Virus record (IMG/VR): IMGVR_UViG_3300049491_000418
Coordinates: 42,776 to 106,775 of that record
Strand: one strand, 5' to 3'
Length of the DNA: 64,000 bases
Origin: a virus
Shown: positions 33,786 through 42,886 of the stretch, piece after piece
Numbering within the stretch: position 1 is the stretch's first letter
Layout of the letters: the number at the start of each line of letters is the position of its first letter
Notes under the pieces: model-generated
The model's input: the letters and a program-made list of their open reading frames with translations, nothing else
Told to the model about the DNA's origin: nothing
Database searches by the model: none
Translations under genes and position numbers: made by a program

Positions 33786-36107
33786 TTAGTTGTTTAGTGT
33801 TAATTGTTCTATTGTTTCTTCCGTGATTGGCTCTATAATATCTTCATTAAGAACCAGTTTGTAATTTGTATAATCAATTCTAATTCTATTATACTTAAAT
33901 AAATCAACAAGTATTTGTAACTGATTTGGTTTTAAAGTAGTATTGTAATTAACAGTGATTAATCCCATTACTGTATCTATAAAATTAAAGTTATCAAGTA
34001 ACTCTTTTACAGCTTTGTATTCAGTATAAATAGTTTCATCAAACAGATTGTGTTCTTCTGCTATAGCTACTAAATTTGGATATACTGAACCGTCACCAAT
34101 ACTGGAATAGTTTTTCTTATCATAAGCTTTTAACATTTCCAAGTGTTCAAATAAGTCCTTACTAACTGTTTGCATAATGTTTACTTTCTGAAACACATTA
34201 TAATACTTATTGATAAGTTCATGTATCAAATGACCTGTTACAAGTCTTTTAACTGGTTTGTTTTTACCTTCCATAAATTTGTCTATTGAAATGAAATTGT
34301 GAAAATCAAGAGTTTCTGCTACTTTATGTTCTCTTTCTGAAAGAACAAAGTATTTTATCTTTTGATTAGCTGATATAGAATAAAGTTGATCAATCAGTAC
34401 TTCATCTTTAACCTTTCCATAGACATTAAGCTGTTTGGTAGACTCAATATTCTCTACCTTCAGCACATTAGGAACAAGTTTACTATTTTTATTACTGACA
34501 AATCTTTGAAGATCTTCTGCCATTCTACAGTTGATTTCTCCTTGAAGTTTTACTCTTTTGGTTCCACCATTAGTTGTAGATACTCTCTTTTTCTTTCTAG
34601 CATCTAGCCAAACTTGTGGAACATTTATAGTATCTGCATTTTCAAACTTATGAGTAAGCTCAATAATAATCTCCTGGAATTCTTTAATTCTAGCTCTCCA
34701 GGTTGCTTTAGGATATTTATAAAGTTCTAATAAATTTGTATAATTATCATAAGTCTGATTTTTACTCTTATTTCTAAGAGTAAGATTTTTAGATTTTTTA
34801 ACAAACTTGATAGGATTCCAATCATTCAGAGGAAGTAAAGATTTTATATAAGATTTTTTATTCCCAACAAGCAATTCATCATAAATAAATACTCTTTTGT
34901 CATTAATTACTTCATTATAACTTAAATGATATTGATGACCATTACATTGTCTAAACTTATCTCTAACAAACTCTATATGAGTTCTATACTCATAAAACAT
35001 ATAATCTTTGTTTCTATAAAGATTTTGAAAATCAGTCAGAACATACTTTTTGTAAGTAGGTTTTATGAATTTGCTTTTGGCAAAACCAACTAACTTACTG
35101 GCATCAATATTTTGTCCTGCAATCTGTACAATTCTGGCTCCATTAGAATAATAAGTAAAGATTTCTTTTATATTTTTACAATCAATATTGTTCTCATTAT
35201 ACTTTTGAACAAAATACTCAGAAACCAAGTCTATTTTATCTTTGATGAGTTTTTTAGCTTGAGATGAGTATATTAATTGCTCTCTGTTAGGAGTTGGAAA
35301 TAAACCATCAGAGAGACCAAATCTCAAACCTAATGGAAGTGGTATGATAGAAATACCTAATTTTTGGAAATCTAGAGGATAATATACATTATCCAGACAG
35401 ATATGTACATTATGATCCCCATTCAACTCAGAGATTTGAAAGTGCTCTGATCTATGAATTTGGAATTCATTGGTAACTATAGTGTTTTGTACATTTACAT
35501 CAAAATAAACACTTTCAAAGTAAGCAAGTTGTTCAGCAATCTTATCTCTGAAATGGTATTTGTCTTGAAATTTAACAGGAACAATAATCTTCACTCCATT
35601 TCTTTGATCTGTAGGAGTTTCATAAAGTAAATCAATAGTATTCACATCCTCACCTTCATACATCATATACTTACGTTCTACTCCATCCTTTCTACAAACA
35701 AAATAGAAACTTGAACTATAAGCTAATGGAGATTTGAATCCTAGTCCCATCATACCAATTTCAGTAGCACTTTCTCTTTTGGTAGACTTACCATATTTGC
35801 TGATGATGTTCTCCACATCATCAGCATCAAGGCCAGTTCCAAAATCTTCAACAGAGAATTCATAATTGTTTTGGGAATTCACTTTTAAAGAAACAATAAT
35901 AGCCTCTGCTACTCCTGCTCTTCTATGACTATCTAGTGCATTTGATGCGCACTCTCTTACAGTTGATCCAATAGGATCTGAATAAAGGTTTTTACTTAAC
36001 ATTTGCATAAGTACTTGTGCACTTTCCATATCTAAGCTCATTCCTATACTACTTTGTGATTGTCCCTCCTCCAATACTTTGTTTAGAATTTGTTTTTCAT
36101 TTATCAT
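33786..36107 (-). CDS. rIIA: rIIA-like protein with GHKL ATPase domain, 773 aa
   Basis: RECASNALDSH (51-61) is the GHKL N-box with E52, N56 and D59; EDFGTGLD (87-94) the G1 box; GMMGLGFKSPLAY (118-130) the ATP lid and G2. This arrangement, at the start of a 750-800 residue protein, is that of phage rIIA, a membrane-associated ATPase of the Hsp90/histidine-kinase fold. The long C-terminal part has no clear motif. Paired with rIIB downstream. A 33-nt gap upstream has no obvious promoter. Confidence 0.82.
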   Translation of the reverse strand: MINEKQILNKVLEEGQSQSSIGMSLDMESAQVLMQMLSKNLYSDPIGSTVRECASNALDSHRRAGVAEAIIVSLKVNSQNNYEFSVEDFGTGLDADDVENIISKYGKSTKRESATEIGMMGLGFKSPLAYSSSFYFVCRKDGVERKYMMYEGEDVNTIDLLYETPTDQRNGVKIIVPVKFQDKYHFRDKIAEQLAYFESVYFDVNVQNTIVTNEFQIHRSEHFQISELNGDHNVHICLDNVYYPLDFQKLGISIIPLPLGLRFGLSDGLFPTPNREQLIYSSQAKKLIKDKIDLVSEYFVQKYNENNIDCKNIKEIFTYYSNGARIVQIAGQNIDASKLVGFAKSKFIKPTYKKYVLTDFQNLYRNKDYMFYEYRTHIEFVRDKFRQCNGHQYHLSYNEVINDKRVFIYDELLVGNKKSYIKSLLPLNDWNPIKFVKKSKNLTLRNKSKNQTYDNYTNLLELYKYPKATWRARIKEFQEIIIELTHKFENADTINVPQVWLDARKKKRVSTTNGGTKRVKLQGEINCRMAEDLQRFVSNKNSKLVPNVLKVENIESTKQLNVYGKVKDEVLIDQLYSISANQKIKYFVLSEREHKVAETLDFHNFISIDKFMEGKNKPVKRLVTGHLIHELINKYYNVFQKVNIMQTVSKDLFEHLEMLKAYDKKNYSSIGDGSVYPNLVAIAEEHNLFDETIYTEYKAVKELLDNFNFIDTVMGLITVNYNTTLKPNQLQILVDLFKYNRIRIDYTNYKLVLNEDIIEPITEETIEQLTLNN

Positions 36108-36140
36108 GGCTTTAAAAAATTTAATTTAGTTAATGTTTTT

Positions 36141-36539
36141 TTATTTTGCTGGAAAATTAAGTGTGTGTAATAACTTTCTACCTTCTTGATAACTAATTTC
36201 TGTTTCTCCAGCATCTAAGAAGAACTCCTCAGGATTAGGAATTTTAAATGCTCTATTAGTAATTTGATCAAATTGAATAATATAATCTTTTGAAAAGGTT
36301 TTAAATTCTAATCCATTGCTAAATCTCTTTTGATACCAAGTATTAACTTTGTTACCTTTTATAAAATCATCATATTGATCTTTAACATATTTAACACCTC
36401 TAAAGGATAGGAACTTTAATGAACCATATTGTCCAGCTTCTACAAACCAGCCAAATGTCATAGCATTGTTATAAGCTATACCTACAACATCTCCTGTTTT
36501 TAATTCTCCTCCGATATTTAATTTAATTACTTTCTTCAT
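36141..36539 (-). CDS. Hypothetical protein, 132 aa
   Basis: Start taken at MKKVIKLNIGGELKTGDVV (36539) rather than an upstream Met in a charged leader. The first 50 residues look like a small beta barrel. Function unknown; no membrane segment. It overlaps the next upstream gene by 17 nt. Confidence 0.6.
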   Translation of the reverse strand: MKKVIKLNIGGELKTGDVVGIAYNNAMTFGWFVEAGQYGSLKFLSFRGVKYVKDQYDDFIKGNKVNTWYQKRFSNGLEFKTFSKDYIIQFDQITNRAFKIPNPEEFFLDAGETEISYQEGRKLLHTLNFPAK

Positions 36540-36714
36540 TTTTCTCTCTTTTTTTAAATTCTTCAATCATTGCTTCTGCCATATCAAAAGCTTGTTTAGC
36601 AATTTCTTTTTCCATAAATATGGTACCTCCAGAAACAGTTATTAGCCCTGGTAATGATATACCTGCATATAACCTTAATGAATCATTATATTCTTCTTTT
36701 TCTTGTTCTGTCAT
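36523..36714 (-). CDS. Hypothetical protein, 63 aa
   Basis: A small protein with a YAGISLPGLITVSGG hydrophobic turn flanked by charged helices. Short proteins of this look are frequent in phages of Bacteroidota. Function unknown. Confidence 0.6.
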   Translation of the reverse strand: MTEQEKEEYNDSLRLYAGISLPGLITVSGGTIFMEKEIAKQAFDMAEAMIEEFKKREKNEESN

Positions 36715-36739
36715 GTTTTCTAAATTTTAATTGTTAATT

Positions 36740-37471
36740 TTAAAAAGGAGGGTCAACAGGTAACCACAGTATAGTTTCTTTATTAGTGTTCCAAATAGCT
36801 TTATTAATTTTAGTAAAAACTCCTTCTGTTTCCCATATTTTACCAGTATATATAGCAGAATCAGGTTGATTTAGCACAAAAGAAGGATTAGTTCTAGCTG
36901 TTAATATTCCAAATGCTCCTGCTTGTGCACCAAGATAAAGAATAGGTACTCCTGTAGAAGAAATCACTTCTGTTAATAAAAATGTTGTAAAAGGATTCCA
37001 GATATCTAAATGACTTCCAGGTTTATCCTTTTCCACAGTAAGTGCTATATTTAATAGTAACACCCCTTGTGAGCTCAAATAACTTAAATCATAATCATTA
37101 ATATAATTTAAGTTTAAACCATCAAATAATTCTTTCTCAATCCCAGAATAAAAGTTCTGTAAGGTAGGCTGAACTCTAGCTGTTATACTACAATCCATAG
37201 CCACACCTGAAGCTACAGGACTTTCATTAACAAATTTGAAATAAGGATCTTGACAGACAATAACACACTTCAGTTCTTCTATAGGAGTTTCAATGAAAGC
37301 CCTATATGTATTCATAGATGCAGGAGCAATCTTTTTACCTGCTTGTGCCTGTCCTCTGAGAAAAGAATATACTGGATCCAAACCTCCTTCATCAAAGAAA
37401 GGTTTAATCTTGCTAGCCCATGTTCCAAACAAAGGCTGGAATTTCTTCCAATCAAGCTGGGTCTTTGGCAT
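36740..37471 (-). CDS. ung: Family 1-like uracil-DNA glycosylase, 243 aa
   Basis: VIVCQDPYFK (70-79) stands for the GQDPYH water-activating motif with D75, and GVLLLNIALTV (136-146) for GVLLLNTxLTV with the Asn that reads uracil. The third motif is NQPDSA near residues 199-204 where the family has HPSPLSA, so both usual His residues (after DPY and in HPS) are replaced. It should excise uracil from DNA, or, with an altered active site, bind it without cutting. Works with the dUTPase in uracil exclusion. Confidence 0.85.
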   Translation of the reverse strand: MPKTQLDWKKFQPLFGTWASKIKPFFDEGGLDPVYSFLRGQAQAGKKIAPASMNTYRAFIETPIEELKCVIVCQDPYFKFVNESPVASGVAMDCSITARVQPTLQNFYSGIEKELFDGLNLNYINDYDLSYLSSQGVLLLNIALTVEKDKPGSHLDIWNPFTTFLLTEVISSTGVPILYLGAQAGAFGILTARTNPSFVLNQPDSAIYTGKIWETEGVFTKINKAIWNTNKETILWLPVDPPF

Positions 37472-37634
37472 CTTCTAATATTCTTTTAAGATCTCTTATA
37501 ATATCAGTATAAACACCTTGCTTAGCTGCTAATCTAACTTTAGTCAAATTATCATTAGCTTCACTATGCATTTGTTTAAGATAAGCTACTCTTTTTTCAT
37601 AGCTTTCAATCTCTTCTTGAAGTCTTTCTCTCAT
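37452..37634 (-). CDS. Small coiled-coil protein, 60 aa
   Basis: Nearly all helix-forming, with heptad-like Leu/Ile/Val spacing (RLQEEIESYEKRVAYLKQM). It overlaps ung by 20 nt and the upstream 50-aa gene by 4 nt. Function unknown. Confidence 0.65.
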   Translation of the reverse strand: MRERLQEEIESYEKRVAYLKQMHSEANDNLTKVRLAAKQGVYTDIIRDLKRILEDAKDPA

Positions 37635-37783
37635 GACTGTGATATTTTAATGTTTGTTCCTAGAAATATCTCTAGTATTGCCTCTAGGTTTTCAATACCT
37701 ATACACTCCACAAGATCCCCTTCTGAAGTTTCCAACCATTCAGTATTATCTTGAATAGTTTGTATTAAATCTTCTGTACTCAT
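37631..37783 (-). CDS. Small acidic protein, 50 aa
   Basis: MSTEDLIQTIQDNTEWLETS starts with a 4-nt overlap (ATGA) on the primase stop and ends with a 4-nt overlap on the next gene. The coding frame has no rival on either strand, and the junctions support it. Acidic, two short helices; function unknown. Confidence 0.65.
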   Translation of the reverse strand: MSTEDLIQTIQDNTEWLETSEGDLVECIGIENLEAILEIFLGTNIKISQS

Positions 37784-38781
37784 AATAATCCTTTTTCTTT
37801 AAAAATTGTTTCTACAGTATTCATACCCTTAGCTTTAGCTAAATCTGCCCAATCTTTGATTCCTTCACTTAAGTACTTTCTTGGTACATTCATATAATCA
37901 AAATCAAAAATCTTAGTAATTTGTTGAGAGTTTGTTACACCTGCAACATCACTATCAAATGATAGTATTTGTCTTTTTGAATTATCCTTTAGATACTTTA
38001 CATTTTCCTCAGTAAAGCAGGCTATACCTTCATTCTGAGTTGCACAGGAGCTTTCTAAGAGCTTTTTAACTACCATATAATCTTTCTTACTCTTGTTGAT
38101 AAAAGCATAGCTAGAATCCTTTATATTCTCTAATCCTTCCATTGTAGAAATAGGAACATTATTGGGAACCCACTTAGATCTTTTTTCAGCATGTGGTCTG
38201 TAGATTTTCCAATAACCATTATAATAGTAACCAAATTTAAGTTCCAATGGCTTGAATGTAAATAGCTGTTTGTTAAGAAACACCTTGTTTAGGGAGAATA
38301 TATTATTATCCCTTAGGTCTTGAAGATCCTGATGATACTCATTCCAATAAGCTAATTCTTCTTTGGTAAACTTCTTTGGTACTACCTGGATATTGGTATA
38401 TCTTTTTCCAAGGTCTTCTGGCTGTTTATAATCTGCTTTAATAATTTTATATACAGCTGTATTTGTAGATTGTCCTGTTAATCCTAATCCAAAATCTTTA
38501 TCAATCAGCATTAAAGCATCATTCATTGTTATACCATATAGAGTCTTTACAAAAGAGAAACAATCTCCTTTTACACTAGTATCTGCAAAGTCTATAAAAA
38601 ACAAAGTACCACCCTTATTTCCTATCATAAAGGAAGGGTGATCATCTTTTCTAAATGGTGAATTTGTTACATGATTAATACTCCATGAGTGTGGCATATA
38701 AAACTTAAATATGTCATAAGGAGTAAGTCTTTGGAAAATGGTTTCAGGGGTAAGTGCTACTTTCTTAACTCCTCCAATCAT
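37780..38781 (-). CDS. dnaG: DnaG-like DNA primase, 333 aa
   Basis: The N-terminus resembles the DnaG zinc domain layout (NSPFRKDDHPSF at 40-51, KGDCFSFVKTLYG about 71-83) but lacks the cysteines, so it probably does not bind zinc. The C-terminal part has a Toprim-type acidic motif, ILSFDSDVAG, and SEGIKDWADL. Its size is about half of bacterial DnaG, without the helicase-binding domain. It would prime lagging-strand synthesis with the DnaB-like helicase and the DNA polymerase of this block. Confidence 0.82.
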   Translation of the reverse strand: MIGGVKKVALTPETIFQRLTPYDIFKFYMPHSWSINHVTNSPFRKDDHPSFMIGNKGGTLFFIDFADTSVKGDCFSFVKTLYGITMNDALMLIDKDFGLGLTGQSTNTAVYKIIKADYKQPEDLGKRYTNIQVVPKKFTKEELAYWNEYHQDLQDLRDNNIFSLNKVFLNKQLFTFKPLELKFGYYYNGYWKIYRPHAEKRSKWVPNNVPISTMEGLENIKDSSYAFINKSKKDYMVVKKLLESSCATQNEGIACFTEENVKYLKDNSKRQILSFDSDVAGVTNSQQITKIFDFDYMNVPRKYLSEGIKDWADLAKAKGMNTVETIFKEKGLL

Positions 38782-38796
38782 TTTTAGTGAAATAAA

Positions 38797-38822
38797 AGCC
38801 CCTAACTTTTACATTAGGGGCT
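38797..38822 (-). terminator. Intrinsic terminator after the SSB-like gene
   Basis: AGCCCCTAA and TTAGGGGCT form a 9-bp stem with an 8-nt loop, followed leftwards by TTTTATTTC. It separates the SSB-like gene from the primase, so that SSB can be made in excess. Confidence 0.85.
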
Positions 38823-38830
38823 TGTTACTA

Positions 38831-39712
38831 TTAGTAATCAGCTCCCCCTTCTGTTAATGGGGCATTAGTTGCTACAGGATTATCATTTGGATCATAATCC
38901 TTGATGTCTTTTAAACAAAAGAAATCTTTACATCCATATTCTCCTGTAACTCTAATAACAAATCTTTCATAGACTTTTAAGTCTTTAGTAGCTTTTGTTA
39001 GTAAAGCAGCTTGAACATTATCATCATCATAATCAATAAGTCTGAAATGTTTCATTGCATAAGCAGGTACAAAGGCTCTGTTATAGATTCCTTGATACTC
39101 TTTGGTTTCTCCTTCCACTTCTTTAACAATAACAGTGGCTAAGCAACCAACTTCTCCTGCCCATTCTCCTTCAATTTGTTCTTTGATGTCTCTCACATCA
39201 CCTTTCATAAGTTTTTTCCAATCCAATGAAAGAGCAGTTTCTCCATCTCTATAATCAAGCTTATTTAACCAAGCTCTCATAAACTCATAAAGATCTTCTT
39301 CTCCATGATATGCAGGTCTATATTCACGTTTGGTAAACCAAGCAGGAAGATTTTCTTCTTCATCTGTCCAAGCACAAGTACCAATATTGTTGATAAATTG
39401 TGTTTTAGTATCATCTTTATTTGTTCTAATCTTATCTTCAAGGAAGAAAGACATTTTATAGGGTCTATCTTTATTACCCTCTGCATTAGGTTTTACATTT
39501 TCAAGCCAGAAATCAATTCTGACAAGAGAGTTACCATCTCTTTCTCCAGTATATTCCGCAGCTTTGCTATCCTCTTTTAATTCCATACCAAGAATTTCTT
39601 TAAACTCTTTTTCATTAGGATTAACAGCTAATACTGTTGCTGTAAACAGCCCTACTTTTTTTGAAAAGTTACCATCTTGGTTCTCTCTTTTTTTACCTCC
39701 AATTGCTCCCAT
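38831..39712 (-). CDS. Candidate single-stranded DNA-binding protein, 293 aa
   Basis: The protein has a beta-rich core (FTATVLAVNP, SLVRIDFWLENV, KMSFFLEDKI, GCLATVIVKEV, ERFVIRVTGEYG) and an acidic tail rich in Asp that ends in ADY, similar in plan to phage SSBs with a DNA-binding fold and an acidic protein-binding tail. Position between primase and a RecA-fold ATPase, with its own terminator, supports abundant expression as expected of SSB. No OB-fold signature can be proved by eye. Confidence 0.5.
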   Translation of the reverse strand: MGAIGGKKRENQDGNFSKKVGLFTATVLAVNPNEKEFKEILGMELKEDSKAAEYTGERDGNSLVRIDFWLENVKPNAEGNKDRPYKMSFFLEDKIRTNKDDTKTQFINNIGTCAWTDEEENLPAWFTKREYRPAYHGEEDLYEFMRAWLNKLDYRDGETALSLDWKKLMKGDVRDIKEQIEGEWAGEVGCLATVIVKEVEGETKEYQGIYNRAFVPAYAMKHFRLIDYDDDNVQAALLTKATKDLKVYERFVIRVTGEYGCKDFFCLKDIKDYDPNDNPVATNAPLTEGGADY

Positions 39713-39716
39713 GTTT

Positions 39717-39974
39717 CTAATTTTTAATTGTTACATTATTTTTACTAATTATTACTCTTTTTGAAACTATCTCTACAAGATCTACAGAGTCTTCTTCTAC
39801 AATAAATACAACTCCATATTGTGTTGAAATACAATGTCTTCTTTCTCCTGAAAGAAAAAACCATCCTGCTTCTGGAGGTGTTCCTGAATTTTCATCAGTT
39901 AAAGGACTAACAAAATAGTATCCTTCAACCCACTCTCCATTATCAATTCTCTTACCTTTGAATACTACTTTCAT
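39717..39974 (-). CDS. YopX-like protein, 85 aa
   Basis: FKGKRIDNGEWVEGYYF is the N-terminal signature of the YopX family, found widely in prophages and phages; SGERRHCISTQYG fits the second conserved stretch. The fold is a beta barrel and the function is unknown. It lies 1 nt from the ATPase gene. Confidence 0.78.
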   Translation of the reverse strand: MKVVFKGKRIDNGEWVEGYYFVSPLTDENSGTPPEAGWFFLSGERRHCISTQYGVVFIVEEDSVDLVEIVSKRVIISKNNVTIKN

Positions 39975-39975
39975 A

Positions 39976-40818
39976 TTACTTGTAGATGTTTTCCCAGTAG
40001 GTTTCAGTATTACCTTCTGAGTCTTGTTTAGAAATTTTAATTTTACCTTTTAATTGTGGTGCTCTACTGCCTGCTACAATTGAATCATTCAACACTTCAA
40101 AATTTAAGTATCTCTCATTACCATCAGCAACTAATTTAGCCAATGCTGTAACTTTAGATGCAAAAATTCTTTTCAATTGTCCTGTTAGAGCAATTTCACT
40201 TCCCATAATTTCCTCTTTTCCATTGTCTTTAATGTACTTATCAGTAATATGGGCAGCATAGATTCTATAAGGAGCAATCTGTCTGAAAAAATCAATTTGT
40301 TGCATAAACCAATTTCTTGTATGTAGATAACCTGCTCCTTCTGGGAGAGTTAGTACAGATTTAAATTCTGGTTCATACGGTTCATATTTTCTTCCAGTTT
40401 CCATTCCTTTCTCTCTATTGAATTTTTTACCTATAATAGTATTCATATAGGCTAGAGTTCCTCCAAGTTCAGCCAAATCATCAAGATCTGATAATCCATC
40501 TACAATAAGATAGTCATACTTGCCTTTTTGTTCCAGCAATGCATTTCTAAACTTGATGTAATTTTGGAAACTTTCCCATCTTGTAGTTTGATCACTTGTA
40601 TAAGTAGATAGTTTTCTAGCAGGGATGTATTCATATCCTCCTTTTTCTAAATCCAGTACAATAGCATTTTCCTTAGTAGTAAGTGATCCTAGAATTGTTC
40701 CTTTACCCATCTTTGGAATTGATAGAATTACAAGATCTTTTGGTGCTGTTCCAACTTTGTAGTCAATATCATCTGGTAAAATTACTTTTTCCATTTTCTC
40801 CGCTGTTTCTGTTTTCAT
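39976..40818 (-). CDS. RecA-fold ATPase, Sak4-like, 280 aa
   Basis: SIPKMGKGT (33-41) is a variant Walker A and KYDYLIVDGLSDL (about 98-110) a Walker B, with RNWFMQQIDF and AHITDKY further on. This order is that of Sak4/RecA-core ATPases encoded by phages next to SSB genes, which anneal single-stranded DNA together with SSB. Its neighbour is the candidate SSB, which supports the call. The P-loop has GKGT rather than GKST. Confidence 0.72.
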   Translation of the reverse strand: MKTETAEKMEKVILPDDIDYKVGTAPKDLVILSIPKMGKGTILGSLTTKENAIVLDLEKGGYEYIPARKLSTYTSDQTTRWESFQNYIKFRNALLEQKGKYDYLIVDGLSDLDDLAELGGTLAYMNTIIGKKFNREKGMETGRKYEPYEPEFKSVLTLPEGAGYLHTRNWFMQQIDFFRQIAPYRIYAAHITDKYIKDNGKEEIMGSEIALTGQLKRIFASKVTALAKLVADGNERYLNFEVLNDSIVAGSRAPQLKGKIKISKQDSEGNTETYWENIYK

Positions 40819-40820
40819 AA

Positions 40821-41369
40821 TTAATTATTGTTGTTAGATACTAATTTACACATATCAATAAAATATTGATTATCATAGTTCATTTTCATCTTATTAAGAT
40901 CTTTATGAACCCATTGTATATTATCTATAGTATAACCTTTTGTACTATCTATTCTGTCTAATGAAGCTGTCATAGTCTTCATTTTTTTATAATTTCTTTC
41001 TATAGTTAAGGGTATTCCAGATAATGCACATTTTCCATCTTGATTTAACCATTGTTGCCACATATCTTCTTTTGTTATATCAAAACAAAAGTTTCTTACA
41101 TTAGCTCCAGATTTGCATGATTTAAAATAAACTGCAGAAATAGATTTATACCCTTGATAGTTATAAGCACCATTTACTGTTTTATAACATTGACACCTAT
41201 AAACACCAAAAGTCCATTTGGCTTTAAGCCATTCTTTTCCACAATTTCTACATTTTACTCTATAATGATACTCATTTCCAATTTTTTCAGGAATCAAAGA
41301 AAGAATATCTACATTAGAAAAGTCTATTTTAGACTGATCTTTTAATGGATCAAAGCTTGATTTTCTCAT
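40821..41369 (-). CDS. HNH-type homing endonuclease, 182 aa
   Basis: A zinc-ribbon-like N-terminus (KCRNCGKEWLKA, then RCQCY) precedes KCALSGIPL and ASLDRIDSTKGYTIDNIQWV, the HNH variant common in phage homing nucleases. It is inserted between the Sak4-like ATPase and the 103-aa gene that has its own promoter. Confidence 0.78.
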   Translation of the reverse strand: MRKSSFDPLKDQSKIDFSNVDILSLIPEKIGNEYHYRVKCRNCGKEWLKAKWTFGVYRCQCYKTVNGAYNYQGYKSISAVYFKSCKSGANVRNFCFDITKEDMWQQWLNQDGKCALSGIPLTIERNYKKMKTMTASLDRIDSTKGYTIDNIQWVHKDLNKMKMNYDNQYFIDMCKLVSNNNN

Positions 41370-41414
41370 TTTAGTACTTATTAATTAAGTACAAAGATGG
41401 GAATAATTTTTGAA

Positions 41415-41726
41415 TTATAAATAATTTTCCTTGAACTCTTTTAGTGTGGTTATTTCAATTTTCTCTCCTGCTTTTAATGCTTCCCAAGCTTCTTTAGTCA
41501 TGATAATATCAGCTGTGTGATCTTTACCAATACCAATCAACAGACTTACTGATTCAACAAAAAATTCTTGTTTATAACCAGGTTTGTTAATTGTAATATG
41601 AGACTTAGGACTAACTTTTAGCTCTTTACCTAAAGAACTAAAACCAACAATGGTTTGTTTATAGGTTCTTGTTACAGGACCAAAAGTATCAACCATCTCC
41701 ACTTTGTATTCTATATCATTTTTCAT
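41415..41726 (-). CDS. Hypothetical protein, 103 aa
   Basis: Not recognised. A beta-rich small domain with an acidic C-terminal helix. It is the first gene downstream of the clearest promoter in the window, so it probably leads a transcript that includes the HNH, Sak4-like and SSB-like genes. Confidence 0.7.
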   Translation of the reverse strand: MKNDIEYKVEMVDTFGPVTRTYKQTIVGFSSLGKELKVSPKSHITINKPGYKQEFFVESVSLLIGIGKDHTADIIMTKEAWEALKAGEKIEITTLKEFKENYL

Positions 41727-41756
41727 AATTTCTAATTGTTTTTATAATTATGAAGT

Positions 41757-41788
41757 CAAATATACAAAAATTAAGTTGTTTTTGCAAA
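41757..41788 (-). promoter_or_regulatory. Bacteroidota-type promoter (TTTG - 20 nt - TATATTTG)
   Basis: On the leftward strand TTTG (41785-41788) and TATATTTG (41757-41764) are separated by 20 nt, matching the -33/-7 pair used by the Bacteroidota primary sigma factor. Transcription would start near 41750, about 25 nt before the ATG at 41726, in a 44-nt gap between genes. It implies that the host polymerase reads this operon. Confidence 0.7.
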
Positions 41789-42886
41789 AATTTCAGAGGA
41801 TTTTAACCAAACAATTTTCTCTTCAGGGATATTAGAAAGAGCAGAATTTAACCAATTCAATTGAAATGGTCTACTTGTGACAAAAATATGTATGTCCGAG
41901 TGTTCAGTGTCAGTGAGCAATGCTCTACCTAACATCTGTTCCAGGTTTTCTCCATTAGAGTTAATAGAAGTGATGAGAATGTTGTCAAGATTAGGATATG
42001 TTACTCCTGCAGAGCCTTTCTTAATTAAGCAAAGCTGGTTTATGGTTCCATCTTGAAACTGTTTTAATATAGTGTCATCTACACTCTTGCTGTTAAACAT
42101 AGGAATTTTGAATTGTTTACCAAACTCTTGATTTTCTGTGAATATGATAAACCTTTTATCAGGGTTCATTCTTATCCATCTCATAACATTTAATGCTAAG
42201 GATTTATTGGTATTTATAAATCTCATCCTAGATAATGCAGCAAGCATCTTCTTATCACCATAGGTGTTTTCAACTCTTTTGGTTAACCTGTCAAGTTCTC
42301 CAACATCAGTATTCCACCATTTTCTTTTACCAGAAATAAACTGTCTTTTGGTAACAGGGTCTAATTCATACTGATGAATGTAAATAGTATAATCACTGAT
42401 AATACCATCTTCTATAGCCTGCTCTGTAGAATAATCCACTATTAGAGGTAAGCTTGTATTAATGGTAATATCTGCAAGAGTACTAGTAGTATAGGTACCA
42501 GATGCAAAAATCACATGCTTGTACTTTTTAGCCATTTCTCCAGCAATAGGCAGCTTGTGTTCCTCAGGAATAAGATGAGCTTCATCAAAGATGTAGTAAT
42601 CTGCTTCTTGTTCCATATTTTTTTCTAAGGATACAAAAGTAGAATAGATCATTTTTGGATGATAATTAATCCTATTCATCTCATTTTCCCATGAGGTTTT
42701 AATGTCCACATTAGGGTAAGCTAAAAAGATTGTAACTTCTTTTCCTTTACTATGTTTTCTAATAGACTCAAGAAGCATTTTAGTCTTTCCACTTCTAACA
42801 CTTGATAGTATTATACCTCTACAATTATGTAAAACAATTGTTTTTTCTATTCTTTCCTGAATTAGGTCTTTTTTTGATTTATCCAT
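41771..42886 (-). CDS. SF2 helicase (UvsW-like), 371 aa
   Basis: Start at MDKSKKDLIQERIEK (42886), which makes an 8-nt ATGGATAA overlap with the GIY-YIG gene. Helicase motifs: SSVRSGKT (28-35), FDEAHLIP, FASGTYTT, and LEQMLGRALL (motif VI). This is a DEAH SF2 helicase like the UvsW/SSL2 type; it could unwind recombination intermediates or remodel forks. The promoter of the following operon lies across its last codons. Confidence 0.87.
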   Translation of the reverse strand: MDKSKKDLIQERIEKTIVLHNCRGIILSSVRSGKTKMLLESIRKHSKGKEVTIFLAYPNVDIKTSWENEMNRINYHPKMIYSTFVSLEKNMEQEADYYIFDEAHLIPEEHKLPIAGEMAKKYKHVIFASGTYTTSTLADITINTSLPLIVDYSTEQAIEDGIISDYTIYIHQYELDPVTKRQFISGKRKWWNTDVGELDRLTKRVENTYGDKKMLAALSRMRFINTNKSLALNVMRWIRMNPDKRFIIFTENQEFGKQFKIPMFNSKSVDDTILKQFQDGTINQLCLIKKGSAGVTYPNLDNILITSINSNGENLEQMLGRALLTDTEHSDIHIFVTSRPFQLNWLNSALSNIPEEKIVWLKSSEIFAKTT

